This document shows, piece by piece, positions 43,377 to 52,460 of a stretch of DNA of 64,000 nucleotides. Made by a program: the position numbers and the translations under genes. The number at the start of each line of letters is the position of its first letter. Position 1 is the stretch's first letter. Under the pieces are notes generated by a model, which was given only the letters and a program-made list of their open reading frames with translations, did not search any database and was not told the origin of the DNA. The DNA comes from Paenibacillus sp. LHD-38 (GTDB lineage Bacteria > Bacillota > Bacilli > Paenibacillales > Paenibacillaceae), in the NCBI RefSeq assembly GCF_031157315.1, contig NZ_JAVIFU010000023.1, forward strand, positions 1-64,000. The letters are read 5' to 3'.

Positions 43377-43382
43377 TGCATT

Positions 43383-43411
43383 ATTTTATGCTTCTTTATG
43401 GCAAATGTCAA
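43383..43411 (-). promoter_or_regulatory. glyQS promoter
   Basis: On the minus strand TTGACA (43411-43406), a 17-base spacer and TAAAAT (43388-43383). A second TTGACA lies seven bases further upstream (43418-43413). The start would be near 43376. The remaining bases to 43527 hold no gene. Confidence 0.8.
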
Positions 43412-43527
43412 ATGTCAAACATGCGCTTCAAGCAATTAAAAAACCCAGTCTATTTTGTCCTGTGTGCTAACTACACCTTAAGACAGAGGGAAAACCAATG
43501 ATATCCAACATAAATAGTGAAGGGCTT

Positions 43528-44271
43528 TCACATGAGTTTATCCAATTGGTCAAGAAAATTGCGCGATTTAAGCTGTAAGCCCAGATGAGTATCCATAAGC
43601 TTTCGCATGGAATGCTTAAGTTCTGCTTTCGTTTCCGGCTTTACTTGGATAGAACCCAGTCTCCTCATATCCATACGGCGGAATAACCGAAGCAGCTTAT
43701 ATGCTCCTTCTCCAAGCGGTACCCCATGGGGATCCTTTCCCTTGCAACGCGTACACAATATGCCGCCGGCGTAAGGTGAGAGCACAAAAGGACCAACAAC
43801 GTTTCCGCAGCTAACGCATTCATCCAGTTCAGGAGCGTAACCTGATAAATCCAAAATTCGCATTTCGTAGAGATGTGTCACAATTTGGGCGTCTTTTCCT
43901 TCTTGGAGTGCGGCAAGACATGCTTTCAGCTGCTCAAAATGAAATCCAGTTGCTTCATCGTCCTGCAGCGAACGGTCCGTAAGCTCGGCTACATAAGACG
44001 AATAGGCTGCCAAGTCTAGCTTTTCACGCAAAACATGGTGAGATTCGATAATCTCACCATGGTTAAGTGTGCCGAGTCCGCTGCTCCGAAAATAAACGAA
44101 CTCGCCATATGTAAACGGCTGAGCGAGTGACGAATGCTTGCTCTTCAGTTTCTTTGCGCCGCGTATTAATACGCCCGCTTTTCCGTTTGTTTTTGTAAGC
44201 AGAGTTACGATTTTGTTACCTTCCCCATAATCCATGCTTCGAATGACTATCCCCTCAACACGATACAGCAT
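43528..44271 (-). CDS. recO: DNA repair protein RecO
   Basis: A 247-residue RecO that loads RecA onto single-stranded DNA with RecF and RecR. An N-terminal OB fold (about residues 1-80: LYRVEGIVIRSMDYGEGNKI) is followed by a helical domain with a zinc site (DECVSCGNVV and GILCTRCKG near 150-180). ATG 44271 has AGGGGAGA nine bases upstream; the frame before it is not conserved. It follows yqzL and era on the same strand, the usual Bacillales order. Confidence 0.92.
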   Translation of the reverse strand: MLYRVEGIVIRSMDYGEGNKIVTLLTKTNGKAGVLIRGAKKLKSKHSSLAQPFTYGEFVYFRSSGLGTLNHGEIIESHHVLREKLDLAAYSSYVAELTDRSLQDDEATGFHFEQLKACLAALQEGKDAQIVTHLYEMRILDLSGYAPELDECVSCGNVVGPFVLSPYAGGILCTRCKGKDPHGVPLGEGAYKLLRLFRRMDMRRLGSIQVKPETKAELKHSMRKLMDTHLGLQLKSRNFLDQLDKLM

Positions 44272-44437
44272 TGCACAAACTCTCCCCTGAAAGCAGAAAC
44301 GCAAGGTTCACAGTCCCATGGCTGCGAACTCACGTTTAGCGGTTAAAGATAAGCTAAGAGATGAATGCTGCTCACCTGTTAGCTTATCTTTCCAAAACCT
44401 ATACATGATCAATCGATACGATAATTCCATGGATGCA

Positions 44438-44599
44438 TCAGCCTGAGGTATCTTCTACTTCAAGCGGGGAATGCTCCTCGTGTTCGCTGGCTAACGCATC
44501 GGAGCCGCCTTCTGCACCATATTGATTCATTTCCTTGTATAGCATGAAAGATTCGACATCCCCGGTCAACGTAAAATACTTCCACGAAAAATTTCGCAT
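44438..44599 (-). CDS. yqzL: YqzL family small protein
   Basis: A 53-residue protein read from ATG 44599 to the TGA at 44438. It begins MRNFSWKYFTLTGDVESFML and continues YKEMNQYG, which is the conserved YqzL start, followed by an acidic variable tail. Function is unknown. AAAGGGATGA lies about nine bases upstream. It is between era and recO, exactly where yqzL lies in Bacillus subtilis. The longer overlapping frame from 44693 in this region is a shadow. Confidence 0.82.
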   Translation of the reverse strand: MRNFSWKYFTLTGDVESFMLYKEMNQYGAEGGSDALASEHEEHSPLEVEDTSG

Positions 44600-44699
44600 A
44601 CGTATTCATCCCTTTCCGTCCCCTGAAATGCTGCTTCAGACGGTAATAGGATGCGATAAACGGGTGCTGTCTATCCTTAACAAAATACGTCAATTTTGT

Positions 44700-45623
44700 T
44701 TAATCGTGGCGATAGCCAAGATCCTTTAACACACGCTCTTGATTGCGCCAATCCTTCTTTACTTTTACCCACAGTTCTAGATAAATGCGCGAGCCAAGAA
44801 GCGCTTCGATATCTTTGCGCGCCTGTTTTCCGACTTCCTTCAAGAGGTCGCCTTTTTTGCCGATAATGATGCCCTTCTGGGAATCGCGTTCAACGAAAAT
44901 TACCGCTCCGATATACACGACTCCATTTTCTTTAACGCGCATATCCTCGATCGTAACCGCGATGGAATGCGGAATTTCTTCGCGAGTCATGTGAAGAATC
45001 TTTTCGCGAATAAGCTCTGAGCAAACGAACTGCTCCGGGTGATCTGTAATTTGATCTGCCGGGTAATATTGCGGGCCTTCAGGTAAATAACGAGATAGCT
45101 GCTCAAGCAACGTATCTACGTTATTTCCTTTAAGCGCTGAGATCGGAATGATTTCCGCAAATTCATGAAGCTCGTTGTATTGCGTAATCATTGGCAAAAG
45201 CTGCTCCGGTTCTACCTTGTCAATTTTATTCATAACAAGAAAAACAGGCGTTTTCACCTTTTTAAGCTGTTCGATAATGAAGCGGTCACCGCCGCCAAGC
45301 CCCTCGGATGCGTCAATTAGAAATAGTGCAGCCTCAACCTCTCTAAGCGCGCTCTCGGCAGTCTGCATCATGTAATTGCCAAGCTTTGATTGGGGCTTGT
45401 GGATACCTGGAGTATCCAAAAATACAATTTGTGTATCGTTAGTGGTATATACGCCGTGAATTTTGTTCCTGGTTGTTTGCGGCTTGTCTGACATGATTGC
45501 AATTTTTTGTCCAATAAGATGGTTCATGAGCGTTGATTTCCCTACATTTGGCCTGCCAATTATAGCTACGAAGCCAGATCGGAATTTTTTGCTGTCACGG
45601 TCATTTGATGTTGTTAGATTCAT
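44700..45623 (-). CDS. era: GTPase Era
   Basis: A 307-residue Era GTPase that binds the 3' end of 16S rRNA and helps assemble the 30S subunit. G1 GRPNVGKSTLMNHLIG is near residue 22, G3 DTPGIHKP near 70, G4 NKID near 133, and the C-terminal KH domain has GAVIFVERDSQKGIIIGKKG. The nearest ribosome binding site, GGGAG, is about 14 bases before the ATG, a long spacing; no better in-frame start is present. It lies nine bases downstream of cdd. Confidence 0.95.
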   Translation of the reverse strand: MNLTTSNDRDSKKFRSGFVAIIGRPNVGKSTLMNHLIGQKIAIMSDKPQTTRNKIHGVYTTNDTQIVFLDTPGIHKPQSKLGNYMMQTAESALREVEAALFLIDASEGLGGGDRFIIEQLKKVKTPVFLVMNKIDKVEPEQLLPMITQYNELHEFAEIIPISALKGNNVDTLLEQLSRYLPEGPQYYPADQITDHPEQFVCSELIREKILHMTREEIPHSIAVTIEDMRVKENGVVYIGAVIFVERDSQKGIIIGKKGDLLKEVGKQARKDIEALLGSRIYLELWVKVKKDWRNQERVLKDLGYRHD

Positions 45624-45631
45624 ATGTTTAT

Positions 45632-46066
45632 TTAACGCTCCCTATTTTCTAATGACGCCGGCGTGAAAGCCCCCGGCAATATGTCTGATACGGTCGAAAT
45701 CGTCCACTGACCGTTTATATTACCCATGATTACAGGCATGTCTGGTGCACAAAACTCAACTAAAACCTGACGGCAGACGCCGCATGGCGCGATTGGCCCC
45801 TCGGTATCGCCAATAACCGCAATCGCCTGAAATTGACCTGGTCGTTTTCCGTCGGAAACCGCGCGAAATATCGCCGAACGTTCTGCGCAATTAGTAGGAC
45901 TATAAGCCGCATTCTCAATGTTGCACCCGTGATGGATATGTCCATCATCGTCTAGAAGCGCTGCTCCGACTTGGAAATTTGAATAAGGCACGTAAGCGCG
46001 AGACATCGCTTCCTTAGCCGCGTTCATCAGCGCCGTATATGACTCCGATAATCCTTCGTATACCAT
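45632..46066 (-). CDS. cdd: Cytidine deaminase
   Basis: A 144-residue zinc-dependent cytidine deaminase of the tetrameric type, converting cytidine and deoxycytidine to uridine forms. The catalytic motif NCAERSAIFRA (Cys ligand, catalytic Glu) and the second zinc motif PCGVCRQVLVEF are intact; YSNFQVGAALL lies near the N-terminus. ATG 46066 is about nine bases after GGAG, while the ATG at 46075 abuts that site. It follows dgkA and precedes era. Confidence 0.94.
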   Translation of the reverse strand: MVYEGLSESYTALMNAAKEAMSRAYVPYSNFQVGAALLDDDGHIHHGCNIENAAYSPTNCAERSAIFRAVSDGKRPGQFQAIAVIGDTEGPIAPCGVCRQVLVEFCAPDMPVIMGNINGQWTISTVSDILPGAFTPASLENRER

Positions 46067-46095
46067 CCAAATCATCTCCGTTCAGGATTGACTTC

Positions 46096-46458
46096 TTAAC
46101 CTGCGAATAAACGCCATAAGGGCGGCCCAAGGATGAGCAGCCCTATAATCGCTGAAATGACTGCGGCAATGAGAACTGCTCCGGCAGCAACATCCTTGGC
46201 CACTTTCGCCACCGGATGTATGCTTGGGCTAGCAAGATTAACCGCTTGCTCGACAGCCGTATTGATCATTTCAGCACTAATAACGACTGCGATCGCTAGA
46301 AGAATAATCGCCCATTCGAGCGGCTCAAGCGACACGATTAATCCAACAACACATGCAATCAGCCCTGCTAACGCGTGAAACCGCATATGACTTTGCGTAC
46401 GTAGCGCAAAGACGACTCCAGAGATCGCTACCGCGAAGCTTGCAATAAACTTCTGCAT
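46096..46458 (-). CDS. dgkA: Undecaprenol kinase / diacylglycerol kinase DgkA
   Basis: A 120-residue membrane kinase with three helices. In Gram-positive bacteria the enzyme phosphorylates undecaprenol to recycle the cell-wall lipid carrier. The signature AVVISAEMINTAVEQAVNLA, with its catalytic and metal-binding Glu residues, lies at about 60-79, followed by AKVAKDVAAGAVLIAA. Its ATG shares a base with the ybeY stop (TAATG), so translation is coupled. It is 29 bases upstream of cdd. Confidence 0.93.
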   Translation of the reverse strand: MQKFIASFAVAISGVVFALRTQSHMRFHALAGLIACVVGLIVSLEPLEWAIILLAIAVVISAEMINTAVEQAVNLASPSIHPVAKVAKDVAAGAVLIAAVISAIIGLLILGPPLWRLFAG

Positions 46459-46955
46459 TAACGAGTTAAACCTACCTGTTGCAAAATAGCTTCCTGCTTT
46501 GCGGTCATCTCCGCTTCTGTCTCATCATCCTGGTGATCGTAACCAATCAAATGCAGAAAACCATGAACGAACAAAAAGCCGATTTCCCGCTCCAATGAAT
46601 GTCCGTACTCTTCGCTTTGTGCAAGTGCCGTATCCACACTAATGATAATGTCTCCAAGCATGCCTGAAATCGGATCGGCATCCTCTTCATGTTCAACCTC
46701 GAAAATAATGTCGAGCTCGTCTACGCCATCTTCCTGCATAGCAAAAGACAATACATCTGTCGGGCGGTCGATCCCGCGATATTCTCGGTTTAACTGGTGA
46801 ATTTCCTCATCATTCGTGAAGGTTAACGAGACCTCGCCATATTGAATGCCTTCCGCCTCGCCCGCAAGCCTCAGCAGCTTTTCTAGTGTTGCTATCCATT
46901 CATCAGGGATCTCCAGCTTTTGCTGCTCATTGCTCCAATCGAGTTGTAAGCTCAT
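46458..46955 (-). CDS. ybeY: rRNA maturation endoribonuclease YbeY
   Basis: A 165-residue zinc-dependent endoribonuclease involved in 16S rRNA 3'-end maturation and ribosome quality control. The zinc motif H-x3-H-x5-H appears as HGFLHLIGYDHQDDE (about residues 130-145); RGIDRPTDVLSFAM and LGDIIISVDTALAQ are further signatures. Its start overlaps the pgpH stop by four bases, and its stop overlaps the dgkA start, making a tight pgpH-ybeY-dgkA unit. Confidence 0.95.
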   Translation of the reverse strand: MSLQLDWSNEQQKLEIPDEWIATLEKLLRLAGEAEGIQYGEVSLTFTNDEEIHQLNREYRGIDRPTDVLSFAMQEDGVDELDIIFEVEHEEDADPISGMLGDIIISVDTALAQSEEYGHSLEREIGFLFVHGFLHLIGYDHQDDETEAEMTAKQEAILQQVGLTR

Positions 46956-49198
46956 GCCAAACGCTCCTTTGTTTTCACATCATCCGGGTATTCGATACGT
47001 GAATGGAATATGCCAATTACGCTTTCCTTAAGCGATAGCGCAATTTTATCAAGTTCCTTCAACGTTAAATCACATTCATTGTACTGGTTATCATCCAGCC
47101 TGCTCTTAATGATTTTGTGAATCATCGCTTCAACCTGCTCCACGGTTGGATTCCGCAGGCTTCGTACCGCTGCTTCAACGCAATCGGCAATACCGACTAC
47201 TGCCGCTTCCTTCGACTGTGCCTTAGGACCGGGATAACGGAATTCATCCTCTGTGAACTGTGGTTCGATGCCTTGTTCTTCAGCTTGCTTTATTGCCTTG
47301 TAATAAAAAAACTTAAGCGAAGTCGTCCCATGATGCTGCTCTGCAATATCCCGAATAGGCTTAGGAATATTATGTCCCTTCAGCATATCTACACCGTCTC
47401 TTGCATGGGCGACAATGATTGATTTGCTTAGCTTCGGATCAATGGTATCATGCGGATTTTCGATATTGGACTGGTTTTCGATAAAATAATTCGGCCGTTT
47501 CGTCTTTCCGATGTCATGATAAAACGAACCGACTCGGCATAATAATCCATCGGCACCGATGGCCTCGGCCGCCGCTTCGGATAAATTGCCAACCATCACG
47601 CTGTGATGGTAGGTACCCGGCGTTTCTGTCAGCAGCTTCCGCAGCAATGGATGATTCGGATTGGAGAGCTCAACAAGCTTCAGCGCCGATAATATACCGA
47701 ATGTAATCTCGAAAAACGGCATCAACCCGATGACGAGCACTGCCGTAATTAATCCGCTTGCGAAAGCAAAAGCAACCGAATAGATGAACGGAGCGCGCTC
47801 GAGCTGCTCGGTTAGCAGCAAAACTGTAAGGACGGATAGTGAGCCAAACAAGCTGACCATGATGCCTGCTTTCAATATCGTGGACCGTTGACTCGCGCGG
47901 TGTATGGAGAAAATCGCAGCGAACGAAACAACGATAATGACAAATCCGTACTGAAAATCGAAAATTTGATGCTGGCCGGTATTTAATATCACGCTTCCCA
48001 TAATCGCAAATAAAATGGAGCTGATCATTGCTAAGTGCATATCTAGCAAAAGCGTAATCAACATGGTGCCTAGTGCAGCAGGAGCCAAATAGCCTGCATA
48101 CGGGGCAGCATCCGTTTGCGTCAAGGAAATGATTTGTATCGTTATGATATTGATTAGAAAAATAAGCCACAACATAAGCAAAGATGCATTGTTATATTTA
48201 GGCTTAACGCCATTTATGCTCCCCGACTGATGCAAATACGCGTACAGCGAGACGATGAACATTAAGGACATAATCAAAAGCCCAAGCTGCGGCCAGTAGT
48301 TTTTCTTATCCTGAAGCAGCGAGGAATCAACAAGGAGCTTGTACAAATCAGGCGTAATAGTCTGGCCGCGCTTTACAATCAGCTCGCCCTCTTTAATGAC
48401 CACAGGAGGCGTGTTCTGCTTAGCTTGTACCATGGCTTCGTCTGTCGCTGCTTTGTCCAGAAACTTATTCGGCATAATTGCGAATCTAGCCAGCTCCTGT
48501 ACAATTTCTCTGCTCGTCCGGCTTGAAAGCGAGCTGGCATTCACAAGCTCAGCCACCTGCGTCCGCGCAGTTTCGGCTTCCCGAAGCTGCTCGACCGTCA
48601 GCTTACGCACAATATCCCGAGCTACATTACGCATCTCGGTTAAGGTTTCGGCTGATAGGTTTGGCATTTTGTAAAAGGTTTCTTCCGGAATGGTGTATTC
48701 CTGTTCTTTTGCGACCAGCGACATTTCCTCAAGCAGAGTGTCGTTGTAGGTGCCTCTGCCCTTGTTGAGCTTAACAAAGGTGTCGATATACTCCGCATAG
48801 CGTCCCGGAATTTCATTACGGTAAATATCAATTTTATTTTGCAAGGTTACTTGATCGTCCTGATTCAATTGCTCGATTCGAACAAAAATCTGATCAACCA
48901 ATACTTCGTTGCGTAAGGGCACTATGGAATAAATAACGTCGACTTTTTCAGCTGCGTCCTCTTCCGCTTGTCGTGTCGCCTTCTCGTCTTTTATTTGGAA
49001 GGGCGCTTTGATATCCTTCTCGCTTACAGCGCCCTCCTCAATGTCGTATGTCTCAGGAACGAGATGCGGAGCTAAGCTGAAATAAAACAGCAGCACAAAC
49101 ATCAACATTAGCACCCAGCGAACGGCTGCACTCTGCTTCCAACCCGCCGTCTTAGATGGCAGCAAATTCCCCTGTTTTCCGGTCTGGTTTTGGTTCAT
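46952..49198 (-). CDS. pgpH: Cyclic-di-AMP phosphodiesterase PgpH (7TM-HD family)
   Basis: A 748-residue membrane protein of the 7TMR-HD family. One N-terminal helix (about residues 27-47), an extracytoplasmic domain (to about 300), a cluster of seven helices (about 300-510), and a cytoplasmic HD domain with GTYHHSVMVGNLSEAAAEAI, GSFYHDIGK and AEQHHGTT. In Firmicutes such proteins hydrolyse c-di-AMP to pApA, controlling potassium and osmotic balance. AAAGGGATG precedes the ATG. It lies between phoH and ybeY as in other Bacillales. Confidence 0.93.
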   Translation of the reverse strand: MNQNQTGKQGNLLPSKTAGWKQSAAVRWVLMLMFVLLFYFSLAPHLVPETYDIEEGAVSEKDIKAPFQIKDEKATRQAEEDAAEKVDVIYSIVPLRNEVLVDQIFVRIEQLNQDDQVTLQNKIDIYRNEIPGRYAEYIDTFVKLNKGRGTYNDTLLEEMSLVAKEQEYTIPEETFYKMPNLSAETLTEMRNVARDIVRKLTVEQLREAETARTQVAELVNASSLSSRTSREIVQELARFAIMPNKFLDKAATDEAMVQAKQNTPPVVIKEGELIVKRGQTITPDLYKLLVDSSLLQDKKNYWPQLGLLIMSLMFIVSLYAYLHQSGSINGVKPKYNNASLLMLWLIFLINIITIQIISLTQTDAAPYAGYLAPAALGTMLITLLLDMHLAMISSILFAIMGSVILNTGQHQIFDFQYGFVIIVVSFAAIFSIHRASQRSTILKAGIMVSLFGSLSVLTVLLLTEQLERAPFIYSVAFAFASGLITAVLVIGLMPFFEITFGILSALKLVELSNPNHPLLRKLLTETPGTYHHSVMVGNLSEAAAEAIGADGLLCRVGSFYHDIGKTKRPNYFIENQSNIENPHDTIDPKLSKSIIVAHARDGVDMLKGHNIPKPIRDIAEQHHGTTSLKFFYYKAIKQAEEQGIEPQFTEDEFRYPGPKAQSKEAAVVGIADCVEAAVRSLRNPTVEQVEAMIHKIIKSRLDDNQYNECDLTLKELDKIALSLKESVIGIFHSRIEYPDDVKTKERLA

Positions 49199-49215
49199 GC
49201 AGCAGACATCCCTTT

Positions 49216-50190
49216 CTAGGCTTTGTTTTCAGCATCCCAGTTATAGGCAACAATAATCTTTTGAACTAATGAATGACGGACAACATCCTGCTCAGAGAAA
49301 AGGATAATGCCGATTTCCTCTATGTCCTTTAATATACGCTGAGCCTCGATCAAGCCTGAGTTTTTGCCTCTGGGCAAGTCAATTTGCGTAACGTCGCCTG
49401 TAATGACCATTTTGGAGCTAAATCCAAGCCTAGTCAGAAACATTTTCATTTGCTCGGGCGTCGTATTTTGCGCTTCATCCAAAATGATGAACGCATCGTC
49501 AAGCGTACGACCCCGCATATAAGCAAGCGGCGCGATTTCAATCATGCCGCGTTCTAATGCTTTAACGGTCTGATCCGGCCCCAGCACATCATGCAAAGCA
49601 TCGTAAAGAGGTCGCAAATACGGATCTACTTTTTCTTGCAAATCGCCCGGCAAAAATCCGAGATTTTCTCCCGCTTCTACTGCCGGTCTCGTCAATACGA
49701 TCCGTTTAACAGAGCCTTCCTTCAAAGCAGCTACGGCAAGTACGACTGCCAAATATGTTTTACCCGTTCCGGCTGGTCCAATACCGAATACGATATCCCG
49801 TTTGCGGATCGTCTTCACATAATGACGCTGACCGATCGTCTTCACGCGGATCGGCTTGCCTCGGAAGGTAGTCGTGATTTCTTTCTTAAATAAGTCTAGC
49901 AGCTCCTCTGCCTGCATGGATCTCGCGAGTTCTAATGCATAAGCGACATCCCGTTCCGATGGTTTATAACCGCCGCGAACAAGCTGTAAGAGCACATTGA
50001 ATAGCTGCTCCAGCGATTCAACTTCATCAGAGGGCCCCGAAATGACAATTTCCGCTTCACGCGAAGTAATTGAAGATTCAACCTGCGCTTGTACAAGGCG
50101 TAAATAATTGTCTTGTGGTCCGAGTACTGCAAGTCCTTCCGCTGCGTTACCGAGCGGTATTTTTACTACTTTCGTTTCAATTTGCAACAA
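49216..50190 (-). CDS. phoH: PhoH family ATPase
   Basis: A 324-residue PhoH-like protein: an N-terminal KH-like region (about residues 1-110) and a P-loop ATPase domain with FGIGPAGTGKTYLAVVLAV (Walker A, about 135-152), AFIILDEAQNTTPEQMKMFL (Walker B) and MVITGDVTQIDLP. It is thought to act in RNA metabolism with YbeY. The start is TTG at 50190 with GGGAG eight bases upstream, followed by a second TTG. It lies three bases after the yqfD stop and upstream of pgpH. Confidence 0.93.
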   Translation of the reverse strand: MLQIETKVVKIPLGNAAEGLAVLGPQDNYLRLVQAQVESSITSREAEIVISGPSDEVESLEQLFNVLLQLVRGGYKPSERDVAYALELARSMQAEELLDLFKKEITTTFRGKPIRVKTIGQRHYVKTIRKRDIVFGIGPAGTGKTYLAVVLAVAALKEGSVKRIVLTRPAVEAGENLGFLPGDLQEKVDPYLRPLYDALHDVLGPDQTVKALERGMIEIAPLAYMRGRTLDDAFIILDEAQNTTPEQMKMFLTRLGFSSKMVITGDVTQIDLPRGKNSGLIEAQRILKDIEEIGIILFSEQDVVRHSLVQKIIVAYNWDAENKA

Positions 50191-50193
50191 TCC

Positions 50194-51387
50194 TCATTCT
50201 CCCTGCATCTGGACTAGTGGCATTTCTTTAACGATAGATTGCTCGACCTCAAAAAGAACTTTCATATAAACTTTACCATTGTCCGCCTTTTCATGCAAAA
50301 CAATTTCATCTCGGATGACCGCATCGCTGCCTGCTTTAATTAGTACGTTAGCTTTAGCCTGGAGGATTCCCGCGCTCTTTGCCTCCGCCTCTGTCAGTTC
50401 CCTGTCCTCTAATCGAGTCTCCATGACGGTCTCCTTCATCCTGCCGATGGGCAGGGTCCAATTGCGCCATGCAACCTTCTCCTCGTGACGAATCGCTTCC
50501 GAAGTGCCGTAGCCATCCTTCCCATAGCCGCTAACCTGCAACGCTCTTGAGCCAATGACGGCGAACCATTTCGTCTTTTTTTCACCTGTGTATACTTTAA
50601 TCTGCTGAACTAGAGGAGAGGCAATTTCATACTCATACCAGACGAGCCCGCGGACGTTGCCTTTGGCAACGACATTTCGCGAATTTTCTTCGCCGCCAAT
50701 CGTTCCGGAAATCAGAATTTGATCTTTTTTCACGCGAGTGTTTTTCCGTACGACCGGCCTTCCCGCTTCCGCGATAATTTCAATAACGACAGCATCCGCT
50801 GAAGCGACAAGATGACGCGGCGTATTCAATTCGGCTCGCCTCGGAATCGTTGACTCCACAACTTGGATAATTACCTTCGTGCCTTTTTTTTCGACGCCTA
50901 CCCACGTTGATCCAGGAAGCTTTCGAACGAGCTGCTTGGATAATACGTCAGCGTCTGTAAGACGGAATGACCATTGCATGGGATACAGGCCTTCCTCTTT
51001 TGCAGCCAATCTTATCTGATCTTCCGTCAACTTTACATTGCCCTGCACTTCAATGCTCCAAACGAGTGACGATAGCATGAATATGATTGCAAAAAACAAT
51101 ACGATTCCGCCAGCAAAAAGCTTTCTGCGCTCTGCCTTTACGAGAAGAAACGGCAGCCCCTTGCGTTTCGTAACATGGACTCGGCAGCCTGTCTCCTTCA
51201 GAAACGGACGAAGGCCAAAGAAATCGCTGACCGACAGCTCAAACTCAAGCAAGCCGCTGCTTGTCCAACGTATAGAAGACAGCTGCAAGCCGCCGGCTAG
51301 TGCACGGTTGACGAGCTGCTCCGGTTGTCCTTCCCTTATGTGAACGGTAACCATTCCTTTTATCCAATTCGCGCCAATTCCGCTCAA
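50194..51387 (-). CDS. yqfD: Sporulation protein YqfD
   Basis: A 397-residue protein of the YqfD family, made in the mother cell in Bacillus under sigma-E and needed for efficient sporulation. One membrane helix (about residues 90-112, IVLFFAIIFMLSSLVWSIEV) is preceded by a cytoplasmic domain and followed by a large outer domain with LPGSTWVGVEKKGTKVIIQV. The start taken is TTG 51387, eight bases after GGAGG; ATG 51402 lies upstream of that site. It is 69 bases downstream of yqfC and directly upstream of phoH. Confidence 0.88.
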   Translation of the reverse strand: MSGIGANWIKGMVTVHIREGQPEQLVNRALAGGLQLSSIRWTSSGLLEFELSVSDFFGLRPFLKETGCRVHVTKRKGLPFLLVKAERRKLFAGGIVLFFAIIFMLSSLVWSIEVQGNVKLTEDQIRLAAKEEGLYPMQWSFRLTDADVLSKQLVRKLPGSTWVGVEKKGTKVIIQVVESTIPRRAELNTPRHLVASADAVVIEIIAEAGRPVVRKNTRVKKDQILISGTIGGEENSRNVVAKGNVRGLVWYEYEIASPLVQQIKVYTGEKKTKWFAVIGSRALQVSGYGKDGYGTSEAIRHEEKVAWRNWTLPIGRMKETVMETRLEDRELTEAEAKSAGILQAKANVLIKAGSDAVIRDEIVLHEKADNGKVYMKVLFEVEQSIVKEMPLVQMQGE

Positions 51388-51455
51388 TACGTTCGCCTCC
51401 ATTACGGTTTGCTCATTACATTTTGCCGTCAACAACCTTGCATTCATTTTCTATA

Positions 51456-51734
51456 TCAGGGCAGAAGCTGAATGTTCGTTATTTGGCCTTCCACAAATAC
51501 TTCTTCCGTCCAAATCGTGCGTATGACAAGCGAGCTGCCCGTTACCTCCAGCTGGCCCTTGCTTAATGCTAATCTAAGGCGCTCGCTGGAGAAATGAACG
51601 ACACCTCGATGGTTTTCGATATATAATTGGCGGTCTCCGATCATCGTAAGGCGAGGCAAATCAAAGACGACATCATGCGGCATATCAAGCAGCTCTGCTG
51701 TCACTTTGCGGAATTTCTTTTTTATACGGCGCAT
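51456..51734 (-). CDS. yqfC: Sporulation protein YqfC
   Basis: A 92-residue YqfC protein, always paired with yqfD in spore formers and sigma-E dependent in Bacillus. The basic N-terminus RRIKKKFRKVTAELLDMP is followed by DVVFDLPRLTMIGDRQLYIE and a C-terminal YabP/YqfC-like beta domain ending GQITNIQLLP. AAGGAGG lies 13 bases before the ATG, longer than usual. Its exact role is unknown. The 170-base interval upstream holds the promoter region and a terminator from the preceding unit. Confidence 0.9.
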   Translation of the reverse strand: MRRIKKKFRKVTAELLDMPHDVVFDLPRLTMIGDRQLYIENHRGVVHFSSERLRLALSKGQLEVTGSSLVIRTIWTEEVFVEGQITNIQLLP

Positions 51735-51863
51735 GTGCGAATCTTAGCCTCCTTAAGGTTTGTTTAAGCTGGATTGTAAGCCTAGCTAATCCAAAGCAAA
51801 GGAACTGCATTTTCATGTACTGTTCCAAAATATGCGATTAACCGGATAAATATGGCTGTAAAA

Positions 51864-51898
51864 TAAAAAAACCGCCAGAGCATTAAGCTCCGACGGTT
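51864..51898 (-). terminator. Terminator of the yqeZ-floA unit
   Basis: On the minus strand AACCGTCGGAGC pairs with GCTCTGGCGGTT (wobble and one mismatch allowed) over a 5-base loop, followed by TTTTTT. Confidence 0.65.
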
Positions 51899-51904
51899 CA
51901 TTGG

Positions 51905-52399
51905 TTATTTCCGAAATGGTTTTTTTGAGCGGGGCGGTCCTAATATTTCAGCCCATATAACCGCTCTTCGCAAATCTTCTGCACGGTTAGGGTACATGAC
52001 AGCGCCCTGGCTTACAGATTTGCGTTCTGCCGGACCAGAAACCTTATCCTTGTTAGTTGCCGCACTTTGAAGCACACGCTGCAGAGACGCAATCTGTGGG
52101 CTCTCAACAGACATTTCCGATTCTCTGGAAGCAAGTGACGGGATTTCCCTATCCTCACGCTTATTCTCCGTTTGCGAGCGGTAGAGGGTCTCCCCTACTG
52201 AGCCAGCCGGGATTGGACGCTCTTCAAGTTCCTTTCGGCTATCCTGCGGATACAAGGTTCGCGGCAAGCCGCCTCCGCCAAAGTCTGGCATGCGTCCGGG
52301 TTTGTTCTTCGATCCTGACTTTCGGAATAGGGATGCGAGAGCCCCAACAATAACGACCACAATAAATATGTTGTTCATCAAAAATTCAATGATCTTCAA
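51905..52399 (-). CDS. Single-helix membrane protein downstream of floA, unknown function
   Basis: A 164-residue protein with one N-terminal membrane helix (about residues 8-28, NNIFIVVVIVGALASLF) and a long hydrophilic, probably disordered cytoplasmic tail rich in Ser, Glu, Arg and Pro; the C-terminus RRAVIWAEILGPPRSKKPFR looks more ordered. I do not recognise the family. The start is TTG 52399, seven bases after GGAGGTGA. It follows floA by about 60 bases and ends the unit, in the place of yqfB in Bacillus subtilis but without visible similarity. A link to flotillin membrane domains is possible by position only. Confidence 0.65.
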   Translation of the reverse strand: MKIIEFLMNNIFIVVVIVGALASLFRKSGSKNKPGRMPDFGGGGLPRTLYPQDSRKELEERPIPAGSVGETLYRSQTENKREDREIPSLASRESEMSVESPQIASLQRVLQSAATNKDKVSGPAERKSVSQGAVMYPNRAEDLRRAVIWAEILGPPRSKKPFRK

Positions 52400-52460
52400 T
52401 TTGCCTTCACCTCCAAGACGCACTCACGCTGCTCATAGCAACTACTTTTTAGCGTTAGGA

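Noticed and set aside
44460..44693. 77-codon minus-strand frame between recO and era
   Set aside because: It overlaps yqzL in another frame, is arginine- and cysteine-rich, and has no ribosome binding site; yqzL explains the region.
51735..51863. Sigma-E promoter expected before yqfC
   Set aside because: GCATATT and CATGAAAAT are present but only about 11 bases apart, shorter than the sigma-E spacing, so no call was made.
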